From: an uncultured Lachnobacterium sp.
GTDB lineage: Bacteria; Bacillota; Clostridia; Lachnospirales; Lachnospiraceae
DNA length: 47,779 nt
Assembly: GCA_900550545.1 (NCBI GenBank)
Contig: URSS01000018.1
Location: 1 to 47,779 of the forward strand
Direction of reading: 5' to 3'
Shown here one piece after another: positions 1 through 8,387 of this stretch; positions within the stretch are counted from its first letter, which is position 1; each line of letters starts with the position of its first letter. The position numbers were made by a program, and so were the translations under genes. The notes beneath the pieces are model-generated. The model was not told where the DNA came from, made no database searches, and saw only the letters and a list, made by a program, of their open reading frames with translations.

Positions 1-776
1 TCTTTAACTTCCGTCCAGACCGTGCCCGTGAAATGACACGTGCATTCTGTGATGATAAATTCACAGGATTCGACAGACCATTCATTAAGACAACATTTGT
101 ATGCTTCAAGGATTACGATGAGACAATTCCAAACAAGCTCATCGCATTCGAAAAAGAGCACATTACCAATACATTTGGTGAGTATCTTGCAAAATGTGGT
201 AAGAAGCAGCTCCGTCTTGCAGAGACAGAGAAGTATGCTCATGTAACATTCTTCTTCAATGGTGGTGTAGAGGAGCCAAACGTAGATGAAGCCCGTCTGC
301 TTGTAAATTCACCGAAGGATGTAGCAACATATGACTTAAAGCCAGAGATGAGCGCTCCGGAAGTTGGAATGGATCTTGTAGAGGCAATTAAGTCTGACAA
401 GTATGATGTTATCATTATCAACTTTGCGAACCCGGATATGGTAGGACATACCGGTGTAATCCCGGCAGCAGTGAAAGCTGTTGAGCGTGTAGACAGTCTT
501 GTTGGCGATGCTGTACAGGCAATCAAAGATGTTGACGGTGTTCTGTTCATCTGCGCAGATCACGGAAATGCAGAGAAGATGATTGATTATGAGACAGGAA
601 AGCCACATACCGCTCATACAACCAACCCGGTTCCATTTATTCTTGTGAATGCAGATTCAAAGTATACACTTCGCGAGGGTGGATGTCTTGCAGACATTGC
701 TCCAACACTACTTCAGATTATGGGATTAGAGCAGCCGGCTGAGATGACAGGAAAGTCATTATTAGTTGAAAAATAA
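1..776 (+). CDS. gpmI: 2,3-bisphosphoglycerate-independent phosphoglycerate mutase, C-terminal half (partial)
   Basis: This is the cofactor-independent, metal-dependent mutase that interconverts 3- and 2-phosphoglycerate in cytosolic glycolysis. The reading frame is already open at base 3 and its first residues are FNFRPDRARE, a conserved GpmI stretch, so the gene runs in from the left. About 257 residues of a usual ~510 are visible. The alkaline-phosphatase-fold metal ligands can be seen in order: NFANPDMVGHTG, CADHGN and HTAHT. It ends at a TAA and is followed by a terminator, so it is not cotranscribed with purC. An internal ATG at 33 is only a codon within the gene. Identity is near certain. 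Confidence 0.96.
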   Translation, partial: FNFRPDRAREMTRAFCDDKFTGFDRPFIKTTFVCFKDYDETIPNKLIAFEKEHITNTFGEYLAKCGKKQLRLAETEKYAHVTFFFNGGVEEPNVDEARLLVNSPKDVATYDLKPEMSAPEVGMDLVEAIKSDKYDVIIINFANPDMVGHTGVIPAAVKAVERVDSLVGDAVQAIKDVDGVLFICADHGNAEKMIDYETGKPHTAHTTNPVPFILVNADSKYTLREGGCLADIAPTLLQIMGLEQPAEMTGKSLLVEK

Positions 777-807
777 AATCCGATAAGGGATTCTTATAAA
801 CAGTATG

Positions 808-840
808 AAAAAGGTACCAGTGTAGGCTGGTGCCTTTTTT
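808..840 (+). terminator. Intrinsic terminator after gpmI
   Basis: AAAGGTACCAG and CTGGTGCCTTT pair around a short TGTAGG-type loop and run into six Ts. It separates gpmI from the purine genes. Confidence 0.85.
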
Positions 841-930
841 ACAATATAAGCGCATAGATGCTGATATATTAGCAAGACTTATCAGAAAAAAGAAAAAAAT
901 GTAAAAACTTATAAATTGCCAGGCATTGCA

Positions 931-960
931 TTGACTTTCTAAAAGGCGCTGTATTATAAT
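931..960 (+). promoter_or_regulatory. Sigma-A promoter of the purCFB block
   Basis: TTGACT at 931-936 and TATAAT at 955-960 are 18 bp apart, giving an ~80-base leader to purC. The leader shows no recognisable purine riboswitch core or terminator, so control by a purine repressor or by none is equally open. Confidence 0.75.
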
Positions 961-1044
961 TTTCTTAGTTAGTCAGAAAAGCAGATGCTTTTTGACACTA
1001 CTGAAAAATAAAATTCGAAAGCATAAGATGGAGGACAAGAGAAC

Positions 1045-1920
1045 ATGCAGGAATTTAAACCGTTCAAAGAAGGAAAAGTAAGAGAAGTATACGATAACGG
1101 AGACAGCCTGATTATTGTTGCGACCGATCGTATTTCAGCATTTGATAATATCTTGAAGAACAAGATCACAGACAAGGGCGCGATTCTTACGCAGATGTCC
1201 AAGTTTTGGTTTGATTTTACCAGGGATGTGGTTCCAAACCATATGCTTTCGGTTGATGTAAAAGATATGCCGGAATTTTTCCAACAGGAGAAATTTGATG
1301 GAAACAGCATGATGTGCAAGAAGTTAGAGATGCTTCCAATTGAGTGTATCGTACGTGGTTATATCACAGGAAGTGGCTGGGCAAGCTATAAGGAGAATGG
1401 AACTGTTTGTGGAATCAAGCTTCCGGAAGGACTGGTGGAGTCTGATAAGCTGCCTGAGCCGATTTATACACCTAGTACCAAAGCAGAATTAGGCGATCAT
1501 GACGAGAACATCTCATTTGAGCAGTCTGTAGAAGTGCTTGAGAAAATTTATCCAGGTAAGGGACGTGATTATGCAACACAGATCAAGGATTGCACAATTG
1601 CATTATACAAGAAATGCGCAGAGTATGCATTGAGCAAAGGCATCATCATCGCAGATACCAAGTTCGAATTTGGTCTTGATGAGAACGGAAACGTAGTTCT
1701 CGGAGATGAGATGCTGACTCCGGACAGCTCACGATTCTGGCCATTAGAGGGATACAAAGCAGGTCAGGGACAGCCATCCTTTGATAAGCAGTATGTAAGA
1801 GACTGGCTGAAAGCAAATCCAGATAACGATTTCCTTCTTCCGGATGAAGTGGTTGTCAAGACGGTTGACAAGTACAAAGAAGCTTACGAGCTTTTAACAG
1901 GAACACCTTTTACAAGATAA
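1045..1920 (+). CDS. purC: Phosphoribosylaminoimidazole-succinocarboxamide synthase
   Basis: PurC joins CAIR and L-aspartate using ATP to make SAICAR, step 8 of purine synthesis, in the cytosol. The 291-residue length is that of the longer SAICAR synthetases. Conserved stretches include KVREVY near residue 13, ATDRISAFDN near 27 and ECIVRGYITGSGW near 103. The ATG follows GGAGG at 1030-1034 with a 10-base gap. It is first in a purC-purF-purB block whose gaps are only about 26-30 bases, which fits one transcript from the promoter at 931-960. Nothing is odd about it. Confidence 0.97.
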   Translation: MQEFKPFKEGKVREVYDNGDSLIIVATDRISAFDNILKNKITDKGAILTQMSKFWFDFTRDVVPNHMLSVDVKDMPEFFQQEKFDGNSMMCKKLEMLPIECIVRGYITGSGWASYKENGTVCGIKLPEGLVESDKLPEPIYTPSTKAELGDHDENISFEQSVEVLEKIYPGKGRDYATQIKDCTIALYKKCAEYALSKGIIIADTKFEFGLDENGNVVLGDEMLTPDSSRFWPLEGYKAGQGQPSFDKQYVRDWLKANPDNDFLLPDEVVVKTVDKYKEAYELLTGTPFTR

Positions 1921-1950
1921 GAAAACACAGACTGGAATTTGGAGATAAGA

Positions 1951-3462
1951 ATGGATCAGGATATTCGTTTTGAAAAAAACAGAGCATGTGCGGTAAATAA
2001 TATGGCATACGATGAGGACGCACTGCACGAGGAGTGTGGAGTCTTCGGTATGTATGACTTTGATGGTGCAGATGTAGCATCTACCATCTATTACGGATTA
2101 TTTGCATTGCAGCACAGAGGACAGGAAAGCTGCGGTATCGCGGTTAGTGATACGAGTGGACCAAAGGGACAGATACAGTCCTACAAGGGAATGGGCCTTG
2201 TAAATGAGGTGTTCACACCAGAAGAATTAGAACGCATGAAAGGTGATATCGGTGTCGGTCATGTCCGTTATTCAACTGCCGGTGCATCGACAAGAGAGAA
2301 CGCACAGCCGTTGGTATTAAATTATGTCAAGGGTACACTGGCACTTGCACACAATGGTAATCTGATCAATGCAAAGGAGCTGCGCCATGACTTGGAGTAT
2401 ACAGGTGCAATTTTTCAGACAACGATCGATTCCGAGGTAATTGCTTACCATATCGCAAGGGAGCGACTGAATTCTTCTTCGGCAGAAGAAGCTGTTCGCA
2501 GAGCATGCCAGAAGCTTAAGGGCGCATATGCCCTCGTGGTATCCAGTCCTAGAAAACTGATTGGTGCAAGAGATCCGTATGGATTTAAGCCGCTTTGTAT
2601 TGGAAAGCGAGACAATGCTTACATCATTACATCCGAGACTTGTGCACTCGATACCATCGGTGCAGAGTATGTGCGTGATGTTTTACCAGGTGAGGTCGTT
2701 ACGATCACACCGGAAAAAGGCATCGAATCCGATATGACAATGGCGCTTCCAAAGGGAAAAGAAGCAAGATGTATTTTTGAATATATCTATTTCGCGCGTC
2801 CGGACAGCCATATTGATGGCGTGAGTGTTTATGCCAGCCGTATTCGTGCAGGACGTTTTCTTGCACAGGATTCCCCGGTAGAGGCAGATATTGTTACCGG
2901 TGTACCGGAATCCGGAAATGCTGCTGCACTCGGATATTCTTTAGAGTCCGGCATTCCATATGGTACTGCATTTGTCAAGAACAGTTACGTGGGTCGTACC
3001 TTTATTAAGCCAAAGCAGAGCAGCCGTGAATCCAGTGTACAGGTAAAGCTGAACGTGCTCAAAGAGGCAGTCGCAGGAAAACGTGTAGTCATGATTGATG
3101 ATTCTATCGTCCGCGGTACAACTTCGGACCGCATTGTCCGTATGCTTCGTGATGCAGGTGCCACGGAAGTGCATGTAAGAATCAGTTCTCCGCCATTTTT
3201 ATGGCCGTGCTATTTTGGAACCGATATTCCGGCTCGTGAGCAGCTGATTGCATATAATCGCACAATTGAAGAAATCCGTGAAGTGATTGGTGCAGATTCA
3301 CTCGGATATCTTGGCATTGACCGCCTCGATGAGATGGTGGGAGATCTGCCGATCTGTCGCGGATGCTTCACCGGTGAATATCCAATGGAGCCACCAAAGG
3401 AAGATATCCGTGGAGAATATTACGACAAAGAAATTGACCTTGAAAGAAAAATGGGAAGATAA
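1951..3462 (+). CDS. purF: Amidophosphoribosyltransferase (iron-sulfur type)
   Basis: PurF moves the amide nitrogen of glutamine onto PRPP, the first committed step of purine synthesis. The N-terminal nucleophile domain has its catalytic cysteine at C29 (ECGVFGMYD) after an unusually long 28-residue leader that must be cleaved if the cysteine is to become the N-terminus. The PRPP loop VVMIDDSIVRGTT lies at 379-391. Cysteines C274, C420, C469 and C472 match the four [4Fe-4S] ligands of the Bacillus-type enzyme. A TTG at 1939 would add four residues, but GGAG at 1941-1944 sits six bases before the ATG at 1951, so I chose that start. It lies between purC and purB. Confidence 0.95.
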   Translation: MDQDIRFEKNRACAVNNMAYDEDALHEECGVFGMYDFDGADVASTIYYGLFALQHRGQESCGIAVSDTSGPKGQIQSYKGMGLVNEVFTPEELERMKGDIGVGHVRYSTAGASTRENAQPLVLNYVKGTLALAHNGNLINAKELRHDLEYTGAIFQTTIDSEVIAYHIARERLNSSSAEEAVRRACQKLKGAYALVVSSPRKLIGARDPYGFKPLCIGKRDNAYIITSETCALDTIGAEYVRDVLPGEVVTITPEKGIESDMTMALPKGKEARCIFEYIYFARPDSHIDGVSVYASRIRAGRFLAQDSPVEADIVTGVPESGNAAALGYSLESGIPYGTAFVKNSYVGRTFIKPKQSSRESSVQVKLNVLKEAVAGKRVVMIDDSIVRGTTSDRIVRMLRDAGATEVHVRISSPPFLWPCYFGTDIPAREQLIAYNRTIEEIREVIGADSLGYLGIDRLDEMVGDLPICRGCFTGEYPMEPPKEDIRGEYYDKEIDLERKMGR

Positions 3463-3488
3463 TATCTCCCTGAAGGAGGATAAGAATA

Positions 3489-4940
3489 GTGAGTACAGAT
3501 AGATATACAAGTCCGCTTTCTGAGCGTTATGCCAGCAAGGAGATGCAGTACATTTTTTCTCAGGACATGAAGTTTACAACCTGGAGAAAATTGTGGATCG
3601 CATTGGCTGAGACAGAGATGGAACTTGGCCTTTCCGAGAATGGAAAGCCAGTCATCACGCAGGAGCAGATTGATGAGTTAAAGGCACATGTCAATGACAT
3701 CAATTATGATGTGGCAGTTGAGAGAGAAAAATTAGTCCGTCATGATGTTATGAGTCATGTATATGCATATGGCCAGCAGTGCCCGAAAGCAGCAGGAATC
3801 ATTCATCTTGGAGCAACTTCCTGTTATGTCGGAGATAATACAGATATTATCATTATGAATGAGGCATTGAAACTCGTTCACAAAAAGCTGGTAAGCGTGA
3901 TCGCAGAGCTTGCAAATTTTGCAAACAAGTATAAGAATCAGCCGACATTGGCATTTACCCACTTCCAGCCGGCACAGCCGACAACCGTTGGTAAGCGTGC
4001 AACACTGTGGTTACAGGAGTTCATGATGGACCTGGAAGATCTTGAGTATGTACAGAGTACATTAAAGCTTCTTGGATCTAAGGGAACAACCGGTACACAG
4101 GCAAGTTTCTTAGAGCTTTTTAATGGGGATCAGGAAACAATCGACAAGATTGATCCAATGATCGCAGAGAAGATGGGATTTAAGGCATGTTATCCGGTAT
4201 CCGGACAGACCTATTCCAGAAAAGTAGATACCAGAGTTTTGAATATTCTTGCAGGCATTGCCGCAAGTGCACACAAGATGTCAAATGATATTCGTCTCCT
4301 GCAGCATCTGAAAGAAGTTGAGGAGCCATTTGAAAAGAACCAGATCGGATCTTCCGCAATGGCATACAAGCGTAATCCAATGAGAAGTGAGCGTATCGCA
4401 TCATTATCCCGCTATGTTATGGTGGATGCACTGAATCCGGCAATCACTTCTGCAACCCAGTGGTTCGAGCGTACACTGGATGATTCTGCAAACAAGCGTC
4501 TTTCCGTTCCGGAAGGATTCCTTGCAATCGATGGAATTCTGGATCTGTGCTTAAATGTTGTAGACGGACTGGTTGTTTATCCGAAAGTAATTTACAAGCA
4601 TTTTATGGCAGAGATTCCATTTATGGCAACAGAGAACATCATGATGGATGCCGTAAAAGAAGGTGGAAACCGTCAGGAACTTCATGAGAAGATTCGTCAG
4701 CTCTCGATGGAAGCAGGCAAGACGGTAAAGGAAGAAGGCAAAGAGAACAATCTGGTTGACCTTATTGCTGCAGATCCTGCATTTGGACTTACCAAAGAGC
4801 AGATTGAAGCGAACTTAAAGCCAGAGCTTTATGTTGGACGCGCACCTCGTCAGGTGGAAGTATTCCTGCGGGATGTAGTTCATCCGGTGCTGGATGCAAA
4901 TAAGTCTGAACTTGGTGTAAAAGCGGAGATTAATGTTTAA
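3489..4940 (+). CDS. purB: Adenylosuccinate lyase, long animal-like type
   Basis: PurB removes fumarate from SAICAR and from adenylosuccinate, so it serves both the IMP and the AMP branches. The start is GTG, with GGAGG at 3475-3479 nine bases upstream and no better ATG. The signature GSSAMAYKRNP lies near residues 286-296. At 483 residues it is longer than the ~430-residue Bacillus enzyme. The motifs GATSCYVGDNTD, FTHFQPAQ and GQTYSRKVD match, from memory, the animal ADSL class rather than the B. subtilis class. It is last in the pur block and followed by a strong terminator. Confidence 0.95.
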   Translation: MSTDRYTSPLSERYASKEMQYIFSQDMKFTTWRKLWIALAETEMELGLSENGKPVITQEQIDELKAHVNDINYDVAVEREKLVRHDVMSHVYAYGQQCPKAAGIIHLGATSCYVGDNTDIIIMNEALKLVHKKLVSVIAELANFANKYKNQPTLAFTHFQPAQPTTVGKRATLWLQEFMMDLEDLEYVQSTLKLLGSKGTTGTQASFLELFNGDQETIDKIDPMIAEKMGFKACYPVSGQTYSRKVDTRVLNILAGIAASAHKMSNDIRLLQHLKEVEEPFEKNQIGSSAMAYKRNPMRSERIASLSRYVMVDALNPAITSATQWFERTLDDSANKRLSVPEGFLAIDGILDLCLNVVDGLVVYPKVIYKHFMAEIPFMATENIMMDAVKEGGNRQELHEKIRQLSMEAGKTVKEEGKENNLVDLIAADPAFGLTKEQIEANLKPELYVGRAPRQVEVFLRDVVHPVLDANKSELGVKAEINV

Positions 4941-4956
4941 TAGGTGAGGGAGAAAG

Positions 4957-5001
4957 CTGCGTATGTGCTGATGTAAAAGTTGGCGATACGCAGTTTTTTT
5001 T
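4957..5001 (+). terminator. Intrinsic terminator after purB
   Basis: CTGCGTAT at 4957-4964 pairs with ATACGCAG at 4986-4993 and is followed by eight Ts. It closes the purCFB unit just before the large palindrome. Confidence 0.9.
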
Positions 5002-5012
5002 GCATTTCACTT

Positions 5013-5466
5013 GCCCCGGCCCATACCACATTTCCCTGCTACTAGTTAACCACAATTGTGAAGTTGTAGCAAACCTTCTCCTGCCTCTTTGATGATTCCT
5101 GTCCGTTCAAGTTTCGACACCAGCCCGTGTATGTACGTCCCTCACAGATGACGTCTGAAGTATTTTGTGTTTGTCTTAGAGGTGGTATAAACAATACAGT
5201 GCTCGCGGGTCGCATTTGCGCCCTCGTTCTACTTGTTAATAATGTAGTACTACGATGGGCGACACAATGGAGAGCGAGCACATTAAAATTTGTGAATGCC
5301 ACCTCTTAGACAAACTAAAAATGCTGATCGCATCTGTGAGGGACGTACATACACGGGCTGGTGTCGAAACGCGAGCCGGACACGAAATTTGAGACAGGGA
5401 AAGGCTTTCACAACTTCTGCAATTTTGTCTAAAACTGTAGTAGGGAAATGTGGTATGGGCCGGGGC
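5013..5466. repeat. 454-bp near-palindrome (two ~220-bp inverted arms), MITE-like or structured RNA
   Basis: The stretch between the purB terminator and eno folds on itself around position 5240. The outer 25 bases are perfectly complementary (5013-5037 with 5442-5466, starting GCCCCGGCCCATACC). A 40-base block is also perfectly complementary (5111-5150 with 5331-5370). A third block around 5170-5188 and 5296-5314 matches at 17 of 19, and GTGCTCGC/GCGAGCAC (5199-5206, 5274-5281) closes the centre. Between these blocks the arms resemble each other only loosely. No transposase gene and no clear target duplication are visible. It could be a non-autonomous mobile element or a very long hairpin RNA. 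The apparent small ORFs on both strands arise because the arms mirror each other. Confidence 0.85.
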
Positions 5467-5557
5467 TTTGAAAATGTAAAAAAATGGCGCATCGAAAAAC
5501 TTTTGCATAAGATACGCGCTTTCTATCCATAATAAACAAAAAAGAAAGGCGGTTCTT

Positions 5558-6814
5558 ATGGCACTTACAATTAAAATTATTGACATACACGCAAGACAAA
5601 TTTTAGATTCCAGAGGAAACCCTACCGTTGAAGCGGAAGTCACTGCACAGACAGAGACTACGGGAAGAAAGAGTGTAGGCAGGGAATCGGTTCCGTCAGG
5701 AGCGAGTACCGGACAATTTGAGGCTATCGAGTTAAGAGATGGCGTTGAAGCATATTTTGGCCTGGGTGTGGAGAAAGTTGTATCGCATATCAATGAGCGC
5801 ATTCGGCAGGAACTTATGGGCATGAATGTACTGGACCAGATTGCAATCGACCGAAAACTCGTGGAACTGGATGGAACGGACAATAAGGGAAATCTCGGAG
5901 CAAATGCGTTGCTGGCGGTTTCACTTGCCTGCGCCAGATGTGCGGCTACGGCTTTGGATATGCCGCTGTACCGTTATCTTGGTGGTACAAATGCAAAGAG
6001 ATGGCCGATGCCGATGATGAATGTGATCAATGGTGGCGCACATGCAAAAAATTCACTGGATTTTCAGGAGTTTATGATTGTTCCGGTGGGTGCCGATGAT
6101 TTTGCACAGGCACTTCGGATGGGAGCAGAAGTCTATCATTTCTTAAGACAGATTCTTCACGAGGATGGTCTGCTCACGGCTGTGGGAGACGAAGGCGGAT
6201 TTGCGCCGGATTTTGCAGACGCAAAAGAAGTCTTTGCCTATTTATCCCGCGCAGTGGAAAAAGCCGGCTATCAGGTGGGGGCTGATGTGGCGTTTGCCAT
6301 GGATGCAGCAACTTCGGAATTGTATCATGAGGAAGACGGTATGTACCATTTTCAGGATGGCATCCGCAGCGCAGAGGAATTAATTTCTCTGTATGAGGAT
6401 CTGATTCAGAATTATCCACTTATCTCGATTGAAGATGGACTGGATGAGGATGACTGGGAAGGCTGGCAGAAAATGACCACGCGCCTGGGAAAAGATGCAA
6501 TGCTCGTCGGAGATGACCTGTTTGTCACCAATGTAAAGCGCATTCACTGTGGAATTGATCTTGCTGTGGCAAATGCAGTGCTGATCAAGGTGAACCAGAT
6601 CGGAACATTGACAGAGGCGATGGACGCAATTGAACTTGCACAGAAAAGTGGCTACAAAGCCATTATTTCCCATCGTTCCGGTGAGACAGAAGATACCTTT
6701 ATTGCGGATCTGGCAGTCGCAGTCAATGCCGGTTGGATCAAAACAGGAGCGCCTTGCCGTGGAGAGCGTACCGCAAAATACAATCAGCTCCTTCGAATCG
6801 GTGAAAACCTGTAA
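5558..6814 (+). CDS. eno: Enolase (phosphopyruvate hydratase)
   Basis: Enolase dehydrates 2-phosphoglycerate to phosphoenolpyruvate and is Mg-dependent and cytosolic. The 418-residue protein has ILDSRGNPTVE near the N-terminus, the mobile loop SGASTGQFEA, VGDEGGFAP, and metal ligands in AMDAATSE, SIEDGLDEDDW and VGDDLFVTN. The catalytic lysines sit in LIKVNQIGTLTE and IKTGAPCRGER. It is somewhat short for the family (usually ~430). GAAAGGCGG a few bases upstream of the ATG is the ribosome site. It follows the large palindrome, and no strong promoter could be picked. Its last 77 bases overlap the end of the opposing gene. Confidence 0.96.
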   Translation: MALTIKIIDIHARQILDSRGNPTVEAEVTAQTETTGRKSVGRESVPSGASTGQFEAIELRDGVEAYFGLGVEKVVSHINERIRQELMGMNVLDQIAIDRKLVELDGTDNKGNLGANALLAVSLACARCAATALDMPLYRYLGGTNAKRWPMPMMNVINGGAHAKNSLDFQEFMIVPVGADDFAQALRMGAEVYHFLRQILHEDGLLTAVGDEGGFAPDFADAKEVFAYLSRAVEKAGYQVGADVAFAMDAATSELYHEEDGMYHFQDGIRSAEELISLYEDLIQNYPLISIEDGLDEDDWEGWQKMTTRLGKDAMLVGDDLFVTNVKRIHCGIDLAVANAVLIKVNQIGTLTEAMDAIELAQKSGYKAIISHRSGETEDTFIADLAVAVNAGWIKTGAPCRGERTAKYNQLLRIGENL

Positions 6815-7313
6815 GAACCGGATTGGCAAAAAGGCCAATGGATGGAGGATATTTGGTAAAAACAAAAAATGCAATCGTGAGAGTAAGGAGTATGATCGCG
6901 GCAAAAGCAGAGTGATTCTGGCTGTTGCCGCGGTTTATTTTATTCTCGATACATAAAGCAAGAAAAACACCCAGAAAATAAAGCGCAATGTTGACTGCAT
7001 CAGGCAATTTGGCAAAGACACCAGTGAGTGTATAGAAAGCAATCACAATAAAAGCCATACCGGAAAGAATTCCGATGGTGCGCGCAAACAGATAATTGGA
7101 AGGCAGTTGCCTTTTTTCTGTGAACAACAATTCAATGATCGTCAGAAGAAGCATCGGGAAAAACAGAAGTTTCAGGTGTTCCCAGGTGGATTCGTTGACT
7201 GCAGAAAACAGGGCAACAATGGGATTATCCCCCGACCATTCGTAGGTAAAATGCAGTAAAACCCCGAGAACGGAGATAAACAGAAAGCGTGATAAAAAAG
7301 TTTTTAATGTCAT
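6738..7313 (-). CDS. DUF6512-like integral membrane protein
   Basis: This is a 191-residue protein with about five to six hydrophobic segments. The N-terminal pattern FTYEWSGDN followed by AVNESTWEHLKLLFFP is what I recall for the DUF6512 family, whose function is unknown. GAGGTG lies seven bases before the ATG at 7313; an upstream in-frame ATG would add 14 residues but lacks a ribosome site. Its last 77 bases run antisense into eno. The final ~22 residues, after LFANPVLTG, do not look like the usual family ending, so the C-terminus may have been replaced by readthrough into eno antisense sequence. Confidence 0.7.
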   Translation of the reverse strand: MTLKTFLSRFLFISVLGVLLHFTYEWSGDNPIVALFSAVNESTWEHLKLLFFPMLLLTIIELLFTEKRQLPSNYLFARTIGILSGMAFIVIAFYTLTGVFAKLPDAVNIALYFLGVFLALCIENKINRGNSQNHSAFAAIILLTLTIAFFVFTKYPPSIGLFANPVLTGFHRFEGADCILRYALHGKALLF

Positions 7314-7345
7314 AAATAAGCACCTCAAAAAATATTTTATAAATG

Positions 7346-7359
7346 TTACATGCATGTAA
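7346..7359. promoter_or_regulatory. Perfect 14-bp palindrome, possible operator
   Basis: TTACATGCATGTAA is a perfect palindrome, 33 bp upstream of the minus-strand start at 7313. ATGTTAC occurs at 7343-7349 and again at 7364-7370. This suggests a repressor site for the minus-strand membrane gene or the divergent secreted-protein gene. No cognate regulator is adjacent. Confidence 0.4.
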
Positions 7360-7474
7360 AATTATGTTACAAAACAAAGAAGATTCTTAGAAATTCCTTA
7401 ACAATGTTGTGTCTTATCTTCATTTGTGCTAGAACATAGCTAGAACGAATCATTCCAAAAGGAGGAATTTATCA

Positions 7475-8275
7475 ATGAAAAAATTTCTGACAACGATCTG
7501 TGCATTTTTTGTGCTGGCAGTTATTATGGGAAGCGGTGCGACAACGACAGAAGCCAAAACAGCCGCGTATACCAGTACAATTACAAAGGATTATCGCACG
7601 ACCTGGTCAAATGGTTCCAAAAAAGTTTATCTGAACAAAACCCGTAATAAACTTTATTGTAAAAACCTGAAGACCGGAAAAGCACAGTTACTGCAAAAAC
7701 TAAAGGTAGATTCGGAAAGTGATCAGAGTTATAACATTTCGTATGTATATGGAAATAACATCTATCTTAGCAGCATGTATGGAGCCGGAGATGGTGATAC
7801 CTATGTCTACAATATGAAGACAAAAACTTATAAGCGTCTGAAAAAGTACTTTATTATTCAGGATGCTTATGATAAATATCTGATTACATCTGAATATATG
7901 CCGACAGACATTTCGCCATATCCAACTTATGTATATGAGATTACTTCAAAAGGGGTAAAAAAAGTGGCGAAACTTGGAAATAATACCTCATCCGCGGTGT
8001 TCGTAAATGGAAAAATTTATTATGCATCTTATCCAAAGCCGGAAAATGCAGATGAGTCGGAATTGTATCGGGTAAATATTTATACATGTAAAAAAGATGG
8101 ATCTGCAAAAAAGAAAATCTACACAAAGAAGGCTGGAAAGAAAGATGGATATATCATCGTGTATGCCATTACCGATGATATCATTGACTATACAATGACA
8201 ACAAAGGATGGTCAGCTTGTGCAGTATGAGTATAACCGCACGACCGGCAAGACACAAAAAGTAACACAGGAATAA
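7475..8275 (+). CDS. Secreted beta-propeller-like protein of unknown function
   Basis: A 266-residue exported protein. It has a classical signal peptide: KK, a hydrophobic core to about residue 19, and a probable cleavage after TEA at residue 27. The mature part is rich in Lys, Tyr and Thr and contains repeating short beta-strand units such as GNNIYLSSMYG, DTYVYNMKTKTYKRL, GKIYYASYP and YRVNIYTCKKDG. These resemble DUF5050-type propeller blades found in clostridial surface proteins. No anchor motif or catalytic residue is visible. GGAGG at 7461-7465 precedes the ATG. It is a single-gene unit with its own terminator. Confidence 0.75.
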   Translation: MKKFLTTICAFFVLAVIMGSGATTTEAKTAAYTSTITKDYRTTWSNGSKKVYLNKTRNKLYCKNLKTGKAQLLQKLKVDSESDQSYNISYVYGNNIYLSSMYGAGDGDTYVYNMKTKTYKRLKKYFIIQDAYDKYLITSEYMPTDISPYPTYVYEITSKGVKKVAKLGNNTSSAVFVNGKIYYASYPKPENADESELYRVNIYTCKKDGSAKKKIYTKKAGKKDGYIIVYAITDDIIDYTMTTKDGQLVQYEYNRTTGKTQKVTQE

Positions 8276-8283
8276 AATAAGCG

Positions 8284-8322
8284 AAGAGTCACAGGTAATC
8301 TCCATGTGGCTCTTTCTTTTTT
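8284..8322 (+). terminator. Intrinsic terminator
   Basis: AAGAGTCACA at 8284-8293 pairs with TGTGGCTCTT at 8305-8314 (one G-T pair), followed by TTTCTTTTTT. Confidence 0.85.
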
Positions 8323-8387
8323 GAACAAAAATGGTACAATAAGAGTAGTCAAATAAAAGTTCACAACAGAGAAAGAAGGAACAAGGT

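Noticed and set aside
961..1044. Purine riboswitch or attenuator before purC
   Set aside because: The leader is short and shows neither the purine aptamer core nor a terminator hairpin.
1939..1950. TTG start for purF
   Set aside because: GGAG at 1941-1944 lies within those codons and is correctly spaced for the ATG at 1951.
5042..5532. Several 60-90 codon frames on both strands sharing the peptide ICEGRTYTGWCRN
   Set aside because: They are translations of the two mirror-image arms of the 454-bp palindrome. They lack ribosome sites and the shared peptide is explained by the inverted repeat.
5236..5883. A 215-codon frame on the minus strand over the start of eno
   Set aside because: It is antisense to a certain enolase gene and to the palindrome, has no ribosome site and no family resemblance.
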